Below are positions 24,101 through 34,735 of a DNA stretch of 64,000 bases, piece by piece. The notes under the pieces are model-generated. The model was not told the origin of the DNA and ran no database searches. It worked only from the letters and a program-made list of their open reading frames with translations. Source of the stretch: Undaria pinnatifida (taxonomy: Eukaryota > Sar > Phaeophyceae > Laminariales > Alariaceae); NCBI GenBank assembly GCA_012845835.1, contig JABAKD010000025.1:3269819-3333818 (forward strand). Direction: 5' to 3'. Every line of letters starts with the position of its first letter. Position 1 is the stretch's first letter. The position numbers and the translations under genes were made by a program.

Positions 24101-25851
24101 TTTCGATGCGTGAGAAACAGTTAACGATACTAAGGCATGGGGAAGAGTGGGCAAAAAACATGGATGCCTTGGAGTGTGATGGATGCCTTGAAGTGTGCGG
24201 GGAAGATTACTTTGGAAATGCCCATCGTTGCACTCCCTTCGCCGGGATAGAAGGCAAAATAAACACCAGGTAAATACTTCAAAAAATAAATTTAATAAAC
24301 ACGAAACAACAAAGTAAGAAAATGGCAACGCTTCGAAGTGTGCGGGAAGGTTTTTTTGTGACACTCATCGCTGCGCCACCTCCCGCCTGTACAGCAAGAA
24401 ACATCTGATAAAAAAAAAACAAGGAATACCAAGAAAACACATAATTACTAAAAGTGAGAAGTATGAAACGCTGACAATGAAAATACCTCTGTATGTGGAT
24501 GAAGATATGTTTTCGTGACACCCATCGCGCCGCCGACAACTTGGTGCTGTTTCCTGCGGTCATGTAGTTCTGCTACACCGAGCCAAATTACAGTACTACT
24601 GATATCTGGCATCTTGTGTCAACTGTCGCCGGCGCTCGCAGCCTTCACAGAGAGACTTGCGGCTGTGATCTTGCATTCCAGCCTCCCTCCTTCCTACCCT
24701 CCTGCCTTCACCCCTCCCTCCTCTCCCGCCCCTCCTTCTCTTTTTTCTTTTTTCTCCAAAATTTTCAAAATTTCCAAAGATAATTTCCGTTGTGTTCAAA
24801 AAGTTTGTTATTCTTTTTCTCATCGACGGGTGCTGCAGGAGCTGCACCAGTTGCTCGTTTTTCGTCTTCAAGTCCCCCCCCCCCCCGCGACATTCCCGCT
24901 CCCCGCAACCCACACCGCTACCACCACCATGTCCATTGTCAAACTGACCAATTTCCCCCTTCCAAGTGTTCATCGCTGCTAATGGACGCCCTTCGAGGGT
25001 TTCTTTGCCAAACCAAATAAATAAATAAAAGCTAAAACTCCAAATTTTCAATTTTTCCAAACAACAATTTCCAAAATTCCCCCCAAAAAAGTCTCCGACG
25101 GCTGCTTCGGGAGCTGCATCAGCTGCTGGGTTCTCGCCTTCAACCCCCCCCCACTCCGCGCCACTCCACCCCCCCCACCCACCACTACCGCCAACTTTTA
25201 TCATTCTCCTCCTCGTTTCCCTCGTCGCTGCTAATGGATACTCGTATGCTCTTAAGGGTTTCTTTTGACACGATATTTTCATTTTTTCCAAATCAAAAAC
25301 ACACCCACCAGGGGAGCACGCAAAAATAAAAAAAAGGGGCCACACTCCTAGGGAGGTCAAAACGAAAAAAAAACGGAGCGATGTGATTCCTCTGCGATAA
25401 CTGAGAAAACGGCGTTTTCTTTCCATTTCACTTTTTACTTGGTTTTAGGAACCCTCCCCTCCGCCCCCCCCCCTCTCTGGCTCCTTCCTTAAAAAGAAAG
25501 TGTAAAGTGTAGGTAACTTTTTTTTTGTGCTCCCCTGCACAAACAACAAAATCCCAAATTCCAATTTGTTTTCAACAATCAACTCACCGACGTGCGATTC
25601 GGGAGATGTATCAGCTGCTGAGTCCTCGCCTTCAACCCCCCACTCCACGTTCCAGCCCCCTTCCATCCACCACCACCACCACCACCACTATGCCCATTGG
25701 CAAACTGATCGTTTTGCTCCTTCTCGTGCTCCTCGCTGCTAACGGAGGCCCTTCGAGCGTTGGGGGCCGTAGCCGCGAGCCCGCTCTGTCGGGCGGGGCC
25801 CTCGAGGGCTTCAACGCCCTTCGGACCCGAGTCTCCGAAAACCGTCGCCAT
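18129..25851 (-). CDS. DUSP-domain protein, complete, 5 exons, 259 aa
   Basis: Exons on the - strand: 25851-25588 (ATG at 25851, context ATCATGG), 23914-23757, 20447-20284, 19044-18984 and 18261-18129 (TAA). Every intron is GT-AG and every split codon joins; the total is 780 nt. Residues 1-88 are Ser- and Gly-rich (RRASVSSEEHEKE). Residues 142-216 are a DUSP-like domain: LDINTHVGEFWFFIDAGWM, KWVEFV, PPGPISN, then VWYIFREIY. DUSP domains mainly occur in ubiquitin-specific proteases, where they help in protein binding. No USP catalytic Cys or His box is present, so this is a stand-alone DUSP protein and a ligase or scaffold role is only a guess. The tail (KFKLKQETHVKAVYELRRF) is basic and helical-looking. 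The function is unknown. A further tiny exon in the 3.3-kb intron cannot be excluded. Confidence 0.85.
18270..18700. repeat. Degenerate GCGGCGTGATTAAGG-type minisatellite filling intron 4 of the DUSP gene
   Basis: More than fifteen loose repeats of AAGG(T/C)GCGGCGTGATTA lie between the last two exons. The spacing is irregular and the copies strongly diverged. Confidence 0.75.
19195..19320 (+). repeat. Dispersed 110-bp repeat, copy 1
   Basis: Shared words TCGCTTCGCGCGTGGTG, CTGCC.GGCC, AACCCGACGTTCTC, GGGTGCGAGGGTCGATGGTC and CTACGGCCAT recur at 19410-19520 and 44160-44305. It lies in intron 3 of the DUSP gene. Family unknown. Confidence 0.65.
19410..19520 (+). repeat. Dispersed 110-bp repeat, copy 2
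   Basis: AAGCAATGCCCGCCAGGCCG, AACGTGCTCCGACATGG and GCATGCGAGGGTCTATGGTC match the other two copies. Confidence 0.65.
19985..20240 (+). repeat. CCA/CCT-rich low-complexity tract in DUSP intron 3
   Basis: About 250 bp of CCACCACC and CCCTCC sequence sits just downstream of the exon 3 donor on the - strand (G-rich there). Confidence 0.8.
21365..21450 (-). pseudogene. LINE-like element 3' tail fragment
   Basis: On the - strand a diverged version of the element end seen at 3305 (GACTAAGACAAAAAACAAACG) is followed by AGTACGT and a long C-rich tract. Only the 3' end is present. Confidence 0.45.
22365..22465 (-). pseudogene. LINE-like element C-terminal fragment, variant end
   Basis: The - strand encodes SRNGAPSRKSSMVNGQLT followed by VALPTKK. 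The first part matches the C terminus at 63.3 kb; the second part matches the 21430 fragment. Confidence 0.45.
22643..22750 (+). repeat. (GGTTC)n pentanucleotide satellite
   Basis: About 100 bp of pure GGTTC pentamer, continuing as decayed GGGTCG-type sequence to about 22980, all inside DUSP intron 2. Confidence 0.95.
23475..23790 (-). repeat. Copies of the exon 2 donor (DUSP gene)
   Basis: On the - strand the exon end (GGAAGCGTTT..., CGGACTACC, ending in AG) plus GTCAGTA is at 23756-23755. It recurs with donors at 23618-23617 and 23490-23489. Poly-C/G tracts separate the units (about 128-138 bp). Confidence 0.82.
24180..24560 (-). repeat. Copies of the exon 2 acceptor (DUSP gene)
   Basis: On the - strand the acceptor and exon head (GGCGGCGCAAAGATGGATGT, then CACAAAACATATCTTCCCGC) start at 23914. 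They are repeated with decay at about 24245, 24388 and 24540, upstream of the real exon. Runs of CAGAYGTTTCTTG-like and GAAACGAT-like sequence lie between. Confidence 0.82.
24825..25600 (-). repeat. Three-copy block of the exon 1 tail and donor (DUSP gene)
   Basis: The true exon 1 tail occupies 25588-25760. Copies lie at about 25095-25265 and 24828-25005. Each holds TCCRTTAGCAGCGA, a G-rich centre and GAAGRCGARNAC..CAGCAG. The protein frame stays readable (LKARTQQLIHL, LKARTQQLMQL, LKTKNEQLVQL). The donor GTGAGT is intact only in the true copy; the others read GAGACT and ATGAGA. Confidence 0.85.
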
Positions 25852-27334
25852 GATATTTCCTGAAACGGGATTTATTCGTTCGGGGTTTCGGTTCGCCGCG
25901 TGTGCGCGAGTGAGCGTGAATGATGCATTCAGGAGCGAGCAACCACCGAGAACACGGAGAGAGGAGGATGGGGGTAGTGGGTGAGGGCAGGGGGTGTCAC
26001 GAGAAGCAGCCGAGTTGATTCCACTCCTCGTTGTTGGTTTGCTTTTTCATTCGCGGCTGCATTGCAATCCCATGCACCCAAGAATTATTTACATGCCTCG
26101 TACGACAAGTTCACGCAGCTCACATGACTTACACCGGTAAACGTAGATACAGTAGGGGGGGGGGGGGTCCCCCAATAGTGCGGTATCCCTATATAAGGCG
26201 GTATCCTGATACAAGGCGGTCAAAATCGCTTGGTGCGACTGGGGAACACCACTCAAAAACTGGAAGGAATAAGGCGGCTTTCCTCTATAAGGCGGTCATA
26301 TTGCCTCTCGCACGCCACCGCCTCACTGCCCCCCCCCCCCCCCCCCGCTGTCGGGCTATATTACGAAAAAGAGGGCGAGATGCCGTCGTTTCCCCCGCAT
26401 GCAGGATACGCATTACGTTACGCCAGAACTTAGACACAGCTGTCACACATACAGCAGAGCGGTGGTGGTGCCGCTCCTCCTTGCTCCTGGTGAAGCGAAC
26501 GTTGCCTTCCCTACCCCCCCCCCCCGGCCTCTCTCCCTCCCTCTCTCTTTCTCGCTATTGGAAAGGGTTGTGATGTCGATTGTCTCGCGTAGGCGGTACA
26601 GCAGCAGCGGCACCAGGATGGATCCCATGAAGCAGCATATATACAGTGCTACTCGCTCGATATATCAACGTTCGTGAAATACAACGAGCATCACCACAAC
26701 CACTTGTATGTTCGGTTGGTTTAGCAGCAGCAGCAGCAACCCGCCCAGCGCACCCGCGAAACGAATATGTCCATGTTAAGATATTCATGCTCATGAATGC
26801 TACGACATGACATACGCATATGTGGTCCTCAACACATTGATGCACATTAATGGTGAATCGTCATATTATAGAACCAACTCCACCTTTCCTGCTGACGAGA
26901 CGTGAAGAGGAGGTCAATGCAAATCATGCAAGCAAACTAAGCTCTAACGTAACATACGAGAACGATAATACCTTCCTTCTTTTAGCTCCCCTCGGGTTTT
27001 GTTCTTAATACGAGCCATGAGCGATCGGTCACCGCATCGGATAAAGCGCAAATCGAATCGAAGGTAATCGAAGATGCTTGAGCTGGACATATTCTGTACC
27101 TGGTATTACCGACGGACAATAAAAAAATACCTGGTACAGGTGTGTGTTCTTCACATTGCACTGACCTTTCCACCCATCTGCATAGTGACACCAGAAATAA
27201 CTTTCTAGGAAATTGCCAAGTCGGGTTGTTTACGCCGACGCTTTCGGAAATTCTCCCGTTCTATATGATAGCAGCTGTTCTATTTAGCACGCAATATTGC
27301 ATATGACTTTTTTGTAACATGACTTCATATTTGG
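25852..27334. other. Upstream region of the DUSP gene and intergenic sequence
   Basis: It holds poly-G/C runs (26155-26168, 26327-26345), TATAAGGCGGT words repeated three or four times (26190-26310), and TACCTGGTA motifs at 27097 and 27128. No gene is supported. Confidence 0.5.
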
Positions 27335-27595
27335 AAAATATGAGAAAATACACCTCAGCTGTAACAAGATCGGTCAAGAATTATTTTTGGCATCAAAAAT
27401 CAGCTTTGCAAGCTCTGTGTGATACTTCGATCGCGCGTGTTCCGGGGTGTGCGCGTATACCCTCTTGGAGGATACAGGTCGGTGACTCCCCTGCTAATGC
27501 CAGGGTCCACAGGACTAAGACGCCCAGCCTTTTGTTCTGCGCACGGGAAACTGTATAACCTGCATCAAGGGGGGCAAAACCTATACCAGGTATTG
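27335..27595 (+). repeat. Dispersed repeat R1, copy 1
   Basis: R1 is about 230 bp: AAAATACACYYCAGCTGTRA, GATCG.CRAGAA, CAGCTTTGCAAGCTGTGTGTG, GGATACAGGTCGGTGACTCC, CAGGGTC.ACAGGA and GCGCGGAAACTATAAAACC. Other copies lie at 34115, 38845/39664, 53210 and 56912, with a reversed fragment at 29165. Family unknown. Confidence 0.8.
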
Positions 27596-27724
27596 TAGTA
27601 GTAGCAGCACTGTCTGGCAAGTTTCCCACCCAGTCACTACAAAATTGTCGTCATGTTGGGCAGTGCTGCGTCGAATGTTCAACGTTATGGTCTGAAGGGT
27701 TTGTAGATTCCGGCCGGGTAAGGG

Positions 27725-28205
27725 TACGGGAGTCTTACAGAACTTCCAGAAGTTTCGGGTACGGGTATGGAAGTGTTAACAGAACTTCCAGAAGTTCCGG
27801 GTCGTGTGGCACGTGCGTACAGAACTCACAGAAATTCCGGGCGGGTACAAAAAGTGTTGTACCCGTACCCCCCCCCCCGGGTATTGTGGCGTGGGGCGTA
27901 CAGAACTTACATAATTCCGGGTATGGGTATGAATGTCCTACATAACTCAAACCGCACTTCCGGGTGCGGGTATCAAATTCTTACAGAACTTCCAGAAGTT
28001 CCGGGTACTGTGGCACGGGCGTACAGAACTTCCAGAAGTTCCGGGCAGGTAAAAAAATGCTGTACCCGTACCCCGGGTATCTGTGGCGCTGGCGTACAGA
28101 ACTTACAAAAGTTCCGGGTACGGGTATGAAAGTCGTATAGAACTTACAGAAGTTCCGGGTACGGGTATGAACGTCCTACAGAACTTACATACATTCCGGG
28201 TACGG
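27725..28205 (+). repeat. Minisatellite of palindromic GAACTTCCAGAAGTTC units
   Basis: About nine units of TACAGAACTTCCAGAAGTTC plus CGGGTACGGGTAT, with variants of 33-60 bp. GAACTTC and GAAGTTC form an inverted repeat inside each unit. Confidence 0.9.
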
Positions 28206-29924
28206 GTAATACCCGGGGAAATGCACCTCCTGGGGGGGAGGTTCGATTTGAAGTGGAGGATTTCATCCCACTTGCATGACATGTTCACACTGGGCCAACG
28301 TCTCCGAGGCAATATGTCGTAGCTGTGAGGGCCTTATCGACAAAACCACCACCGAGGCGATAAATCGTGAACCTCACAACGAGTGGCGACCGCGACAACA
28401 GCCTCGCTCACGGCTACTGATCTGTAACAGATCATAACATAGCGTACCGCGGCTGTGGCGCCTCAAGAAATCTATGACGAATGGCGGTCGCAAGGCCAGT
28501 TTTGCCACCAGCTCGATAAGCCAAGTGCCACGACAAAGAAGCGAAGCTACCTACAACACAGAGGATAGTTCAAGTCTTCGATGATATCTACATTGGCGTC
28601 GCTGTTTCATGCGTGTCGTATTAGGGCTTCCTCCGCCTCACCCAGGAGAGGGTGAGAGTAACAGCTTCCTAGGCTACCGCCGCCAAACAAAACGGAGGCA
28701 TGCGCTGTTGCCGGCTACGATGCTCTTTTTTTTTTCATCTACATCGTTTTTAGAGCATTTAACAGACTGTACGTTGTTGTAGTATCTGTGCTCGCCAGCG
28801 CTGGTTTTCATTTAGCTTTTCTGCATGGAAATGAAAAATAAAATAAATGAAATAAAAACATGTTTTTCAAAGTTTTCGCTCAGTTTTTTTGGCTGAACAA
28901 GACCGATTTTGATGGCGCATTTGGGACCAATTTTGATGGAAAATGAAGCGAAAATGCTCAATTCTCCTGCCTCCGGCGGCGCCTCCAGCGGGGCCCCCTC
29001 GCCAGCCGGGGGGGGGGGGGCGTTGGGGCTCACACAGCGAGCTTCCGCGGCTTCGCGCGTCAGCTCCGCTGTGCTCGCCGGCTCGCTTTCGCCGACATTT
29101 TTGCGGTATATCGGCTGCGCCGATCTACGATATATACTACGTAATTAGTTTCGACAAAATCTTTGATCTCACAGCCGGAGTGTATTTTTATCTTTTTACT
29201 ATACTAATACGCGCGATCGGAGTATCACACACAGCTTGCAAAGATGAGCTTCGATGGAATCTTCGATCTCACACACAGCTGGAGTGTGTTTGTATTTTTA
29301 TAATAATATAAAAATAAAATATAGTATCGTTAAATGCTACCGATACACAGCCCTAGCGATTACAGCAATCATACCACGATAAAAGAAAATAACGTAATCC
29401 TACTGGTAGCAAGCCTAAAAGCTTAGCTTTGGGTCAGCGGCAGACTTCCGTCATCCTTTCTGGCGATTGTGCGGGGGGGTTCGAAACTCGGCTCGTTCGT
29501 GTGTTTTAAGCACAGGACTTGTCTCTTGGCCTTCTCCCGTCGGCGAAAGCGAGAATGTGAGTGAGGTGGGAAAATCGAGAATGTGAGTGAGGTGGGAAAA
29601 TTCATTGGCAAATCGACCAGCAGCGGGAATACTGACCCTCTGTGCAACGGAAATATAAAAACGAAGACGCGTACTATATGTATCAGGGGGGAGAACGAAT
29701 GCCACCTGTGGCACGGCCTGTCCACAAGTCCCCTGAGTGTCAAACCCAAGACCTCCTCTTATATACCTGGTATACAACTTGATGAGCCAGAGAGTAAAAC
29801 TGCAATATATAGCACCCGCAGAGTGGTGTCAAGTAGGATGCATTTAATGTGTGTGGTTGCCTGCTGCCGCTGCTGTGCTGGCATGACAAAAATAAATACG
29901 CACTCTGCCATGATACAATATGCG
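28206..29924. other. Intergenic sequence without recognisable gene
   Basis: GC-rich stretch at 28970-29090, A/T-rich at 29290-29340, and a 26-bp direct duplication (GAGAATGTGAGTGAGGTGGG) at 29550-29601. Nothing else is recognised except an R1 fragment at 29165-29310. Confidence 0.5.
29165..29310 (-). repeat. R1 fragment, reverse orientation
   Basis: GAGTATCACACACAGCTTGC, AAAGATGAGCTTCGA, GATCTCACACACAGCTGGAG and TGTGTTTGTATTTTTATA match the reverse complement of the first half of R1 (as at 53215). Confidence 0.65.
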
Positions 29925-30165
29925 CCTTACATCAAGAGCAGAAGAGAGATCACTTCGAAGCAGTAGCGATCGACGTCCACCGCATGTTCCATCATGATTC
30001 GACAGCAAAAAACTCGACCATCAGGCCTGGGCTGGACCTCCGCTGGCCTGCCACATAACATACACACAGGGAGTACACAGGAAGTGCCGTACAAGCCCGG
30101 TAGACCCAAGTAGCCCACTGCAAGAGTTGACTCACACTGTTAACACTTACTGTTTCATCCATACT
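29925..30165 (-). repeat. Dispersed repeat R6, inverted partner of 34505-34735
   Basis: The reverse complement shares long words with 34.5 kb: CTGTGTACTCCCTGT, GGCAGGCCAGCGGAGGTCC, CATGATGG.ACATGCGGTGG and GAAGTGATCTCTT. About 230 bp and not recognised. Confidence 0.75.
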
Positions 30166-30194
30166 GAATTGTACAGATGATATCTGGTTTTTCC

Positions 30195-30917
30195 CCTGGA
30201 CTTTTTTTTCGACTGGATTCTTCTGGTCCTTCTTATCGTCAGTCGAGTCGTGTTTATAGTTTTTGTGCTCTTCCTAGAGGCGGTTGGTGTGAGGGAGTGA
30301 GGATTGCTGTGCAGCAGTCAAAATCGGTTGGCAGCTCTGTGATTCGCGCTTTCTTCGCGAGCAACGGCTCGACGAACCAGCGAGTTTGTGGCTTTGGGCT
30401 TAGGCGGAAGCCGCCTAAGCTACGTTCGTGGAGTTGCACTCAGCCGAGAGCCGCCAAAGCTACAGCAGCCGCAGCCGTTGTTGGCAGCATGGGATCGAGA
30501 CCGCCCGCAGCTGCCGTCGTGTGATACACGCTGTTGGCGAGCAAAAAAACTAGGAATGCGCCACGCTGACTTGCTGCGAGAAGCAATAGCAGGGATAGCC
30601 AAGCCAGCGTCAGCGCCCTGTATGATACTGCAGTGTGGTACCCGGTATGGTTGTGTGGCCGTGTGGGTGTGTGTTTGGTGGTGGGATGAGCGATGCGATC
30701 GGTTCAAAAAACACGTGAAAAACTTTTTCGACTGAGTTTTTCGACTGGAGGATCCAGGCGAAAAAGTCAAGTTTTTCGACTGGATCCGCCAGTCGGAATT
30801 CTCAGTCGAAAAAAGTTGAGCCGAAAAAGCCCCTTTTCGACTGCATAAAAAACCCTCTCTGGGCTTCAGCCGAAAAAGGCCGTTTTCGACTGGCAAATCC
30901 GACTGCATAAGAAATGA
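30195..30917 (+). mobile_element. Non-autonomous DNA transposon A, 5'-truncated copy
   Basis: About 720 bp closely matching the complete copy at 38877-39663, including clustered TTTTTCGACTG subterminal words and the right terminal inverted repeat (AATCCGACTGCATAAGAAAT). The left terminus is missing; homology begins at about 30195. No transposase is encoded. Confidence 0.82.
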
Positions 30918-32137
30918 CCTTGCAAGTATCTGTTCTCTGCTTTCTGTTCTCTGTTCGAACCCCCCTGCTACCTCTTTTCACCGCTCTATACAGTAGCAGG
31001 TGCGGCGCAGCGGATCACTGCCTGAGGCATAAACAATCACTATGCCTACAAACGACTTACTTAGCCGGAAGAACTTTCCAAGAAAGCTCAGGCTTCCCAC
31101 GAAATACTTTACTCACCATTAGCATTAATGTGAGGAAGCAAAGCGTGCTCGGCAGTTCGGAGATCGTGGTCGAAGATCGAAACGATTCAAATAGAATCGA
31201 AAGCGGCACAGCTGTGAACTTCGTATGACTTGGTATGTGATACCTACCAGCCTACGCAAGTGCTACTCATTCCCGGACCACCACGTACTGCTGTCTCCGG
31301 TGGACCAACATGGATCCTCACCTATATCGTGACCTGTTAATGAGGATCCTGCATCATGCCACTTTACCGGTAAGATACAGCTCATCTGCCACCTGGTTGA
31401 CAGCTTAAACGCTGGCGGAGTGTGCCGCTCGCCATGGCCTCCCTTCCCCGTACTCCCGCTTCTGTTTGAGTAGTATAGAACACGCTCAGACTACTCCCTT
31501 CTTCCACTAGCTTCGACGCAAGGAAATATTGTGCGAGACGGGCCCACCATATGGTTTTCCCATGCGGTGAGGCCTTATTCTGTCGGGTGCAGGTGTCATC
31601 ATTGCCCTTGAACGCAGCTATGATGCAAACCCACGTTCTCTCTCACGACCTCGTTCAAGGAATGCCTTGGCGGGGGGGGCGGGGGGGTGGCTCGGCACCG
31701 CCTCGTCAGCGCTTCGTGCCTTGCCTTTTGCCGGTGCGTTGAGCCTTGACGACATTTGTAATATTCCCTTTGTGGCAAACCCATGCCACCTCAGTAGTGT
31801 CGCGACTTCATTGCGGCTGCACCTCTATTCTTCTAGCTTGCGTACACTTCAAGCATCCCTTACTTACGTGACACGCACTGACATCCTTTAGTCTTGTTCA
31901 TGACCACACCAGACCGTCGCAACACAGCCGCGTTTCTCGCACGTTTTTCGCCGGCTTCGGGTCCACAGCAACCGGGGCTAAGGGTTCGTGCTAAGTGATA
32001 CACACATGGCTTACTCTGGGCTGTAGGCAATCAATGGGTGAACTTTTTACCAGTGGTCAAACGGAATAATACCTCCTAATCCCTCAACCAAGGGCGTCCA
32101 CGGCAGGCTCTCCCAGGGCAATACCACAACATTACGG
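30918..32137. other. Intergenic sequence, nothing recognised
   Basis: Only a poly-G stretch at 31672-31688 and scattered short open frames. Confidence 0.45.
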
Positions 32138-32330
32138 TTAATGCCTTTACAAATGGAAACCCGTTTTTTGGGGGAAAAATACTTGAAATTCGCATAGGAA
32201 GGGGCTTGGGGGCTGTAAAGGGGTTAAGGGGTTGGGTTGGGCCTACGCCCGTGTCTCGATTCCGTCAACGGAAATGCTTTCTACGGGTTGGGTCTACGCC
32301 CGTGCCTTGATTCCATAATCGGAAACGCTT
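32138..32330 (+). repeat. Short MITE-like repeat followed by a tandem duplication
   Basis: 32138-32226 matches 59485-59570 (ACAA.TGGAAACCCGTTTTT, AATTACTTG, AGGGAGGGG, TAAAGGGGTT). Immediately after, GGGTTGGGYCTACGCCCGTG with YTCGATTCCRT is present twice (32232-32280 and 32283-32330). Confidence 0.6.
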
Positions 32331-32789
32331 CCTATTAATATCCTATCAATATTAATAGCGCCAACAATCTTGGCAAAATCCGTGACCCGCCAATCCCAGG
32401 AAGATCCATCCAAAAAATTGTGAAAAAAAAAAAATGTTGTAGTAGGAAGATGGCGGGGCGTGGCGGGGCGGCCGCGATAGAGCCAGTCGTGCGTGCACAA
32501 GTCGCCCCACCTCCCCCCTATTATTCGTGTATCATACGATATCGTACGAGTGGGGATGACATGCTTCCGCTTATTCCAAATAGCTACGTATAATACAGGA
32601 TTTTTCTTCAAAACAAGGGTCAGGGCTAGTGAAGGTTGTAATAGCACCAGGAGGGAGAAGGAGGAAACATGCTTGCGGAGTTGAGTCTGTACTCCACGTA
32701 TGCAGATCCGGCACAACAGTTACGGCAGCTGTGGGATCTACTGTATGTAGATGATCTAGATTATCTAGATCGCGACTTGGGTATTAGAA

Positions 32790-33420
32790 ATCTTGTGTAC
32801 AGCGAGTACTCGGAGTATTTTGCCAGTACTGATGACCAAAATACTGGGAGTATTGGGAGTACGGGCATTGCTGATGGTCGAAAAACTGCCAGTACCGTGA
32901 ATATAAGCAGCCCAAAACCGCCAGTATAAGCAGTACTCGAAGTACAAGCATCGTAATTACGTAAATACTGCACGTACTCAAAAGCATGACCGGTATTGAA
33001 CACCGAAATACTGCAGTATAGTATACGGGTAAAATACTCCGAGTATTATTGCCACCTGCAGTACCTCGCAGTACGAAACCCTGAAATCCTCCAAGTAATA
33101 CTCCACCTCCTAGCACTAAACGGTGAAATACTGCGAGAGTTGGAAGTATGAGCAGCACTACACTAGCAGTCGAAATGCCGAAAGTATCATGAGCATGACA
33201 AGTGTAGAACCCAAACATACTTGAAGAACTCGAAGTAGTCCAAATTATCCAACCCCAAAATACTTCATTTTCCGGGAGTATACCCAGTCCTAAGTACGTC
33301 AAGTACTGGGAGTATCTCAAGTACCGAACCCCGAGTTACTGCGAGAACTTGCAGCTAGTTTCGCAACACACCATAAATACTGCGAGTACACGAAGTACTT
33401 CTGTGACAGTACTCCGAGTG
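32790..33420. repeat. Degenerate GAGTACT/ATACTGCGAGTA repeat field
   Basis: About 630 bp dense in GAGTACT, GAAGTACT, CGAGTATT and ATACTGCGAG words with no fixed period. Confidence 0.75.
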
Positions 33421-33814
33421 GGAAATGCGTTGTTGGTCGGTGTTGGGAAGCGTGCCCCTCATGGGTTCCGGTGTCTTCGGTTGGTCTCTCCTCATGGCTC
33501 GCTGGATAGACTCAAAGTTTTTATGCATTATTTCCCTAAATATGCTCAAAGACAGACATAACAGGGCTAGGCAGGGTAGGGCAGGGTAGCGCAAGGTAAG
33601 GCAGGGTAGTGAGATGAAGGACGTCCTGCTTGTCCCATCATCGTCACCTACATTTTCGCCCATTCATGATGGCCTAGACGCGAGTGTAACATCTGATATC
33701 ACGTGTTTTCACCTCAACAATGGCACGGTTTCACGTCCAATCTATAAACTATCCTCTACCGTACATTATACTGCTGTACCTCGTATTAAACTGTGTATGT
33801 ATACAGCAGTGTAC

Positions 33815-33965
33815 AACTCGACGCGAGTCGACGAGGCAAGAAAAATGCCGAACTCTTCTCGCGATAAAAATGAAGGCGCTTACTGTAGTGGGGAGGGGGG
33901 AGAAGGGCCTGCTATGTGGCCCCGGATCTGAGTTACTACTGGGAGGGAGCACGAGAGTAGCGCGA
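33815..33965 (+). repeat. Dispersed repeat R9, copy 1
   Basis: CGAYGCGAGTCGACGAGG, ATGAAG.CGCKTAC, GTAGYGGGGA, CCCCGGATCTGAGTT and GGGAGGGAG match 46715-46865. Confidence 0.65.
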
Positions 33966-34114
33966 GGATCACCAACGGCATGCAAAAAGATGAAATAAAA
34001 CGTATACGAAGGACCACAAAGTTTGTATCTCTCCAACACATCAGAACGGACTCTGGGTGTACTGATGTCGTTGGGTAGAAAGAACGAAAGACAACACACG
34101 CACATGATGTATGG

Positions 34115-34370
34115 TATTAGAAAAGATGAAAAAATACACTTGAGCTGTATAAGATCGACCAAAAATGTTTTTTTGATCAAAACTCAGCTTTGCAAGCTGC
34201 GTGTGATAGTTCGATCGCGCCTGTTACGGGGTATGTATACCCTCGTGAAGGATACAGGTCGGTGACTCCCCTGCTAACGCCAGGGTCAACAGGACTTGGA
34301 CGTTCAGCCTTGTTCTGCGCACGGAAACTCCACAACACATTGGAGGACAAAACCAGACATCCGTAGAATT
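34115..34370 (+). repeat. Dispersed repeat R1, copy 2
   Basis: A full-length match to R1: AAAATACACTTGAGCTGTA, GATCGACCAAAAATG, AAACTCAGCTTTGCAAGCTG, GGATACAGGTCGGTGACTCC. It is the intact form that shows the empty site for the transposon insertion at 38877. Confidence 0.8.
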
Positions 34371-34392
34371 CAGTATGCATGCAACAGTAGTT

Positions 34393-34488
34393 GAGTTAAA
34401 TCGACACACGACGCGCATGAAAATACGTGGAAGTGTGGTGAGCTAAAGCTTTATTTTTCCCCATCCGCCGGAGGATAAAAAAAACAAG
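34393..34488 (+). repeat. Poly(A)-tailed SINE-like repeat R2, copy 1
   Basis: GAGTTAAATCGACACACGA, TGAAAATACGTGGAAGTGTG, GTGAGCTAAAGCTTTA and CCCCATCCGCCGGAGGAT end in an A run. Other copies at 38082 (+), 40716 (+, diverged), 44026 (-) and 58164 (-) end in the same place, as expected of retroposons. Confidence 0.75.
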
Positions 34489-34504
34489 AAAAAAAAAAGC
34501 ATGA

Positions 34505-34735
34505 AACAATAAGTGTTATAGTGTGAGTTAGCTGTTGGAGTGGGCTACTTTAGTCTACCGGGTTTGTACGCAAGTTCCTGTGTACTCCCTGTATATGTAT
34601 CGTGTGGCAGGCCAGCGGAGGTCCAGCCCAGGCCCGATGCTCGGGGTCTTTCGCTGTCGAGTCATGATGGGACATGCGGTGGAAGTAGATCGCTTCTGCT
34701 CCGAAGTGATCTCTTTTTTGCTCTTGATGTGATCC
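34505..34735 (+). repeat. Dispersed repeat R6, copy 2
   Basis: See 29925-30165; opposite orientation. It holds GGCAGGCCAGCGGAGGTCC and GTGATCTCTTTTTTGCTCTT. Confidence 0.75.

Noticed and set aside
24596-25426. 276-codon - strand open frame
   Set aside because: It lies entirely in the first intron of the DUSP gene and consists of decayed copies of the exon 1 tail plus low-complexity sequence.
27725-28205. Heat-shock element array
   Set aside because: GAA and TTC half-sites occur, but the spacing alternates between one and two bases, so canonical nGAAnnTTCnnGAAn is not maintained.
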